Notes under the pieces: model-generated
The model's database searches: none
Seen by the model: the letters and a program-made list of their open reading frames with translations, nothing else
What the model was told of the DNA's origin: nothing
Source: CAIWHR01 sp963813415
Lineage (GTDB): Bacteria > Pseudomonadota > Gammaproteobacteria > Burkholderiales > Casimicrobiaceae
Length of the DNA: 64,000 nucleotides
Direction of reading: 5' to 3'
Assembly: GCA_963813415.1 (NCBI GenBank)
Contig: CAWEYW010000009.1
Coordinates: 930,001-994,000 of the forward strand
Position numbers and translations under genes: made by a program
Shown here: positions 60,697 through 64,000 of the stretch, one piece after another
How positions within the stretch are numbered: the stretch's first letter is position 1
Layout of the letters: every line of letters starts with the position of its first letter

Positions 60697-61626
60697 ATGA
60701 ATGTGACGCTCCGGCAGTTGCGGGCGTTCGTCGCCGTCGCGCAGTTCAGTGGGTTCACCGCCGCGGCCGAGCGACTGCACGTCACGCAGTCGGCGCTGTC
60801 GGTGATGATCCGCAGCCTCGAGCGCGAATTGGGGTTGCGGCTGTTCGACCGCACCACCCGCATGGTCGAGCTCACGGAAGCCGGCCGGGAGTTCTATCCC
60901 CTGGCCGAAAAGACGCTCGAAGACCTGACGAGCGCGGTCGCCCACTCGCGCGACCTGGCCGAGATGAAGCGGGGCCGCGTCACCATTGCTGCAACGACCG
61001 TCGTGTCGTCGATCCTGCTGCCCCGCGCCGTCGCTCGCTTTGGCAGGGACTACCCGGGCATCCGGGTGGTGCTGCGCGATGGTGCCCCGCCAGCCCAGAT
61101 CGCCGGCATGGTCCTCGCCGCCCAGGTCGACCTGGGCATCGCTCCCGTGACCGGCGCCGAGGCAGATCTCGAATCGGTGCCCTTCATCGAGGACACGCTC
61201 GAGCTCGCCTGCCCGGGAGACCACCCTTTGACACGCAAGGCCCGCGTGACCTGGCGCGATCTCGCCGGGCAATCACTCATCGCGCTCTCCGGCGACAACG
61301 CCATCCGGCAGCTCATCGAGGAGCGGCTCGGCGTCGCGAAGATCACCGCAAGCCCGGCGTTCGAGGTCGCGTTCCTTTCGACGGCCATGGGACTGGTCGA
61401 CGCCGGTCTCGGGGTCGCGGTGCTGCCCTCGCACGCACGTCCGCTCGCTCGCCTGCACCACATCCGCTTCCTCAAGCTCTCCGCCCCGGTGGTGCGCCGC
61501 GACATCCGCCTCCTGACGCGGCGAGAGCGCGCGCTATCACCTGCGGCTGCACACTTCCGGGATTTCCTGCTCGAGTTCGTGAAATCCTCGCGGCTGCGTA
61601 ACGATGGCTCGGCGGTCACGCTGTAG
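60697..61626 (+). CDS. LysR-family regulator
   Basis: A 309-residue LysR regulator with N-terminal winged helix TLRQLRAFVAVAQFSGFTAAAERLHVTQSALSVMI and the effector domain containing ATTVVSSILLPRAVARF and AFLSTAMGLVDAGLGVAVLP. Divergent from the amidohydrolase/UbiD-C unit, its probable target; the inducer is likely a pathway intermediate. Nothing else in the sequence gives its ligand. Confidence 0.9.
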   Translation: MNVTLRQLRAFVAVAQFSGFTAAAERLHVTQSALSVMIRSLERELGLRLFDRTTRMVELTEAGREFYPLAEKTLEDLTSAVAHSRDLAEMKRGRVTIAATTVVSSILLPRAVARFGRDYPGIRVVLRDGAPPAQIAGMVLAAQVDLGIAPVTGAEADLESVPFIEDTLELACPGDHPLTRKARVTWRDLAGQSLIALSGDNAIRQLIEERLGVAKITASPAFEVAFLSTAMGLVDAGLGVAVLPSHARPLARLHHIRFLKLSAPVVRRDIRLLTRRERALSPAAAHFRDFLLEFVKSSRLRNDGSAVTL

Positions 61627-62111
61627 CCGACCATCGTGCGCCGGTGGTGCCGCGCACTTGCCGCGCGAGTCCGGCGTGCCAGATTGGCGCCCGCGTTGCG
61701 ATCGCGGCGGCGGCAGGGCGACAGTTTTACCGGCGTGCCGCGACGCACCGACCACCTATTTCATGCTCGAGCCGGCGGACACACGCGCCAACCGGCGTCT
61801 CAAGCTCGGCATGAAGCAGTTCCCGCCACCTGTTGGCCGCCGAGCGTCGCGGAATGCTGTGGAGGTCGCTGCGGGCGCGTTCGCCACGCAGCGTCGCTGC
61901 CTGCGTGACGCCCGTCCGCCGCTCGCTGCGCGCACCAGCAAGGTCCCGGTTGAACTGCCGGCCATGGCATCTGTCAGCAACGCATGGCGACTTGCAGCCG
62001 GTTGCAGGTGCCACCGCGCCTGAGGTACTTTGTGCCAAGCTGTCGCATCCTGCTCGATCCCGACGGCACCGTGCCGCACCCCTCAATCGCAGCGCACTCC
62101 ATACTGCGCTC
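61627..62111. other. 485-bp region without a recognisable gene
   Basis: Open frames here are GC-driven, arginine-rich and have no recognisable domain, start context or coupling. It includes the promoter for the DegP-like protease at its right end. No repeat or RNA structure could be supported. Confidence 0.5.
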
Positions 62112-63026
62112 ATGAAAAGAGTCAGCCTCTACAGCAGCTCGCCGCGTACGCGTCCGCCGCCGGTGCCCGAGCCAGCAGCCGAAGCGGCCGCCGCTGCGTC
62201 CGCGGCGCCGACCTCATGGCGCCGGCGCCTGGGCGCGCGCCTGCGGCAGCACGAGCGGGCGCTGCTGGTGACGCTCAGTGTCGTGCTGACGCTGTTCATC
62301 CTGTGGAGCTATGTGCGCCTGCATCCCGGACCCCGCGAGCTCACCCAGAAGGACATCGACGGCGCAGTCGTGCACACGCTGGAGAACCTGCCGCCGTCCT
62401 CTCCCGCCGCGAAAGCCTACGAGATCATCAGTCCATCGGTGGTGCGCGTGGTCGGCACCGGCGAAGAGCGCGACGACGGCAAGACGCCGGAGCGGGGCGT
62501 CGGCACCGGCGTGGTGATCGTCGACAACGGCACCATCCTCACGAACCTCCATGTGGTCGCCGAGGCGAAGCGCATCCGCGTCACGTTCTACGATGGCTTC
62601 GAGTCCGAGGCGGAGGTCGTGAGCGTGCAACCCGAGAACGATCTTGCGGTGATCAAGTCGGTGAAAATCCCCGACGACCTCATGTCAGCCAGCCTCCGTT
62701 CCACCGCCGATCTCAATGTCGGCGACCAGGTCGTCGCGGTCGGGTTCCCGTTCGGCATCGGCCCGTCCGCGTCGGCGGGCGTGGTGTCGGGCCTCGCCCG
62801 CGAATACCGCTCACCCGAAGGCAAGCACATCCTCTCGAACCTCATCCAGTTCGACGCGGCGGCGAATCCGGGCAATTCCGGCGGACCGCTGGTGACGATG
62901 GATGGCGAGGTCGTCGGCATCGTCACCGCCATCCTCAATCCGACCGACCAGCGGGTGTTCGTCGGCATCGGCTTCGCAGTACCGATCGAGAATGCGGCAA
63001 GCGCGGTCGGCCTGTCGCCCTTCTGA
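62112..63026 (+). CDS. Membrane-anchored DegP/HtrA-type serine protease without PDZ domain
   Basis: A 304-residue trypsin-like protease. A single transmembrane helix, LLVTLSVVLTLFILWSYV (about residues 55-75), places the catalytic domain in the periplasm. The triad is His in LTNLHVVAEAKR, Asp in ENDLAVIK and Ser in NPGNSGGPLV, in the order and spacing of S1C proteases. The chain ends soon after the protease fold, so no PDZ domain follows, unlike DegP or DegS. Regulation by substrate or partner is therefore unclear. The MoxR ATPase gene starts 99 bp downstream on the same strand. Confidence 0.88.
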   Translation: MKRVSLYSSSPRTRPPPVPEPAAEAAAAASAAPTSWRRRLGARLRQHERALLVTLSVVLTLFILWSYVRLHPGPRELTQKDIDGAVVHTLENLPPSSPAAKAYEIISPSVVRVVGTGEERDDGKTPERGVGTGVVIVDNGTILTNLHVVAEAKRIRVTFYDGFESEAEVVSVQPENDLAVIKSVKIPDDLMSASLRSTADLNVGDQVVAVGFPFGIGPSASAGVVSGLAREYRSPEGKHILSNLIQFDAAANPGNSGGPLVTMDGEVVGIVTAILNPTDQRVFVGIGFAVPIENAASAVGLSPF

Positions 63027-63125
63027 CGACGACAGGGTTCGCACGCCGACAACCACCACACGACGCAGCAGGCCAACAAGGGTCGTGCGCTGACGCGGCC
63101 CCATTCAACGCAACCCGGGAACGCA

Positions 63126-64000
63126 ATGGACAACAGAGAAGTCGCGCGCGGCGAAGTGGCATCCCTCATGGAGCGCATCCTCTACGAGGTGAAGAAGGTG
63201 GTCGTCGGGCAGGACCACTTCCTGGAGCGCGTGCTGGTCGCGATCCTCGCGCAGGGACACCTGCTGGTGGAAGGCGTGCCAGGCCTCGCCAAGACGCTGA
63301 CCGTGAAAACGCTCGCCCGCACGATCCGCGGCACCTTCCGGCGCATCCAGTTCACGCCGGACCTCGTGCCCGCCGACCTCGTCGGCACGCGCGTGTACAA
63401 CCAGAAGACGAGCGACTTCACGACCTCGCTCGGGCCGGTCTTCACCAACCTGTTGCTCGCCGACGAGATCAATCGCGCTCCCGCCAAGGTGCAGAGCGCG
63501 CTGCTCGAGGTGATGCAGGAATACCAGGTCACCATCGCCGGCGAAACGCACCGCGTGCCCGAGCCGTTCCTGGTGATGGCGACCCAGAACCCGATCGAGA
63601 CCGAGGGCACCTACCCGTTGCCCGAGGCGCAGATCGACCGGTTCATGATGAAGGTGCTCGTCGGCTATCCCTCCGAGGAGGAGGAGTTCGTCATCGTCGA
63701 GCGGGTCACGGGCGCCGCCGCGGCGGTGACGCCTATCGCGACGACGGAGCAGCTTGGCGCATTGCAGCGCGAATGCCGCAACAGCTACGTCGATCCATCG
63801 CTCATCCAGTACGCCGTGCGTCTGGTGTGCGCCACGCGCGAGCCGGAGCGCTACGGCGTCAAGGATCTCGCGCCCTACCTGACCTTCGGCGCCAGTCCGC
63901 GCGCGTCCATCCATCTCATCGAAGGGGCCCGCGCGCTGGCCTTCCTGCGTGGCCGCGACTACGTGCTGCCGGAAGACGTGAGCGACATCGCCCCCGACGT
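63126..64000 (+). CDS. MoxR-family AAA+ ATPase (3' truncated by window edge)
   Basis: At least 291 codons, running off the window. Walker A is EGVPGLAKTLTVKTLA, Walker B is NLLLADEINRAPAKVQSALLEVMQE, and sensor 1 is VMATQNPIETEGTYPLPEAQIDRF, the diagnostic MoxR stretch. The N-terminus MDNREVARGEVASLMERIL fits the family. MoxR ATPases act as chaperones and are usually followed by DUF58, BatA/BatB and VWA genes, expected just beyond the window. The start has no competing upstream ATG in frame. Confidence 0.93.
   Translation, partial: MDNREVARGEVASLMERILYEVKKVVVGQDHFLERVLVAILAQGHLLVEGVPGLAKTLTVKTLARTIRGTFRRIQFTPDLVPADLVGTRVYNQKTSDFTTSLGPVFTNLLLADEINRAPAKVQSALLEVMQEYQVTIAGETHRVPEPFLVMATQNPIETEGTYPLPEAQIDRFMMKVLVGYPSEEEEFVIVERVTGAAAAVTPIATTEQLGALQRECRNSYVDPSLIQYAVRLVCATREPERYGVKDLAPYLTFGASPRASIHLIEGARALAFLRGRDYVLPEDVSDIAPD

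Noticed and set aside
61604..62023. 139-codon frame between the LysR and protease genes
   Set aside because: Begins inside the LysR gene, has no domain and no ribosome site; treated as non-coding.

Overview
The window is a GC-rich chromosomal stretch with tightly packed genes, many 4-base start/stop overlaps and long antisense shadow frames. The gene set (SPINDLY-type glycosyltransferase, PsiF proteins, DUF5648, CaiB/BaiF CoA transferases, several UbiD paralogues, YhaJ/YhaK/DoxX block) points to a soil or water proteobacterium, most likely a betaproteobacterium (Burkholderiales/Rhodocyclales-like) or a related gammaproteobacterium. No rRNA, tRNA, CRISPR array, prophage or insertion sequence was recognised.

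Layout. 1-8.5 kb: partial glycosyltransferase, membrane-anchored peptidase, aminotransferase, DUF4124 protein plus dtd, Dps, then DoxX and pirin opposite a YhaJ-like LysR gene. 8.6-12.1 kb: a zinc-type ABC permease and binding protein with an outer-membrane protein and a small His/Cys-rich protein, but no ATPase gene. 12.2-20.3 kb: one leftward unit of GntR regulator, ABC importer (binding protein, ATPase, two permeases), uxuB and uxaC, that is regulated uptake and catabolism of a hexuronate. 20.4-31.1 kb: leftward genes for very large exported proteins (FG-GAP/SBBP/Ig, seven-module Ig, a carboxypeptidase-regulatory-like protein and a phospholipase-C-like protein); the last two are broken by several frameshifts.

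31-48 kb: SPFH/DUF1648/ribbon-helix-helix unit, cupin, RidA, a cyclase-STAND-TPR regulator, ankyrin protein, rlmI, two PsiF genes flanking a DUF5648 gene, aroG, polyphosphate:AMP phosphotransferase, yheT, phosphomannomutase, a gutted threonine deaminase and a nitrilase. 48.8-50.1 kb: a patatin-like lipase. 62.1 kb to the end: a DegP-like protease and a MoxR ATPase that runs off the edge.

50.2-61.6 kb is the most interesting part. A leftward unit encodes UbiX, an unusual UbiD homologue, two overlapping class III CoA transferases and a second UbiD; a second leftward unit encodes an ACMSD-type amidohydrolase and a third UbiD. IclR and LysR genes are divergent from the two units. The pattern (CoA transfer to an aromatic or other unsaturated acid, prenylated-FMN decarboxylation, cofactor made locally) resembles anaerobic phthalate degradation, but with three UbiD proteins, one of which has lost two of the three catalytic residues. 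The substrate is not evident from the sequence.
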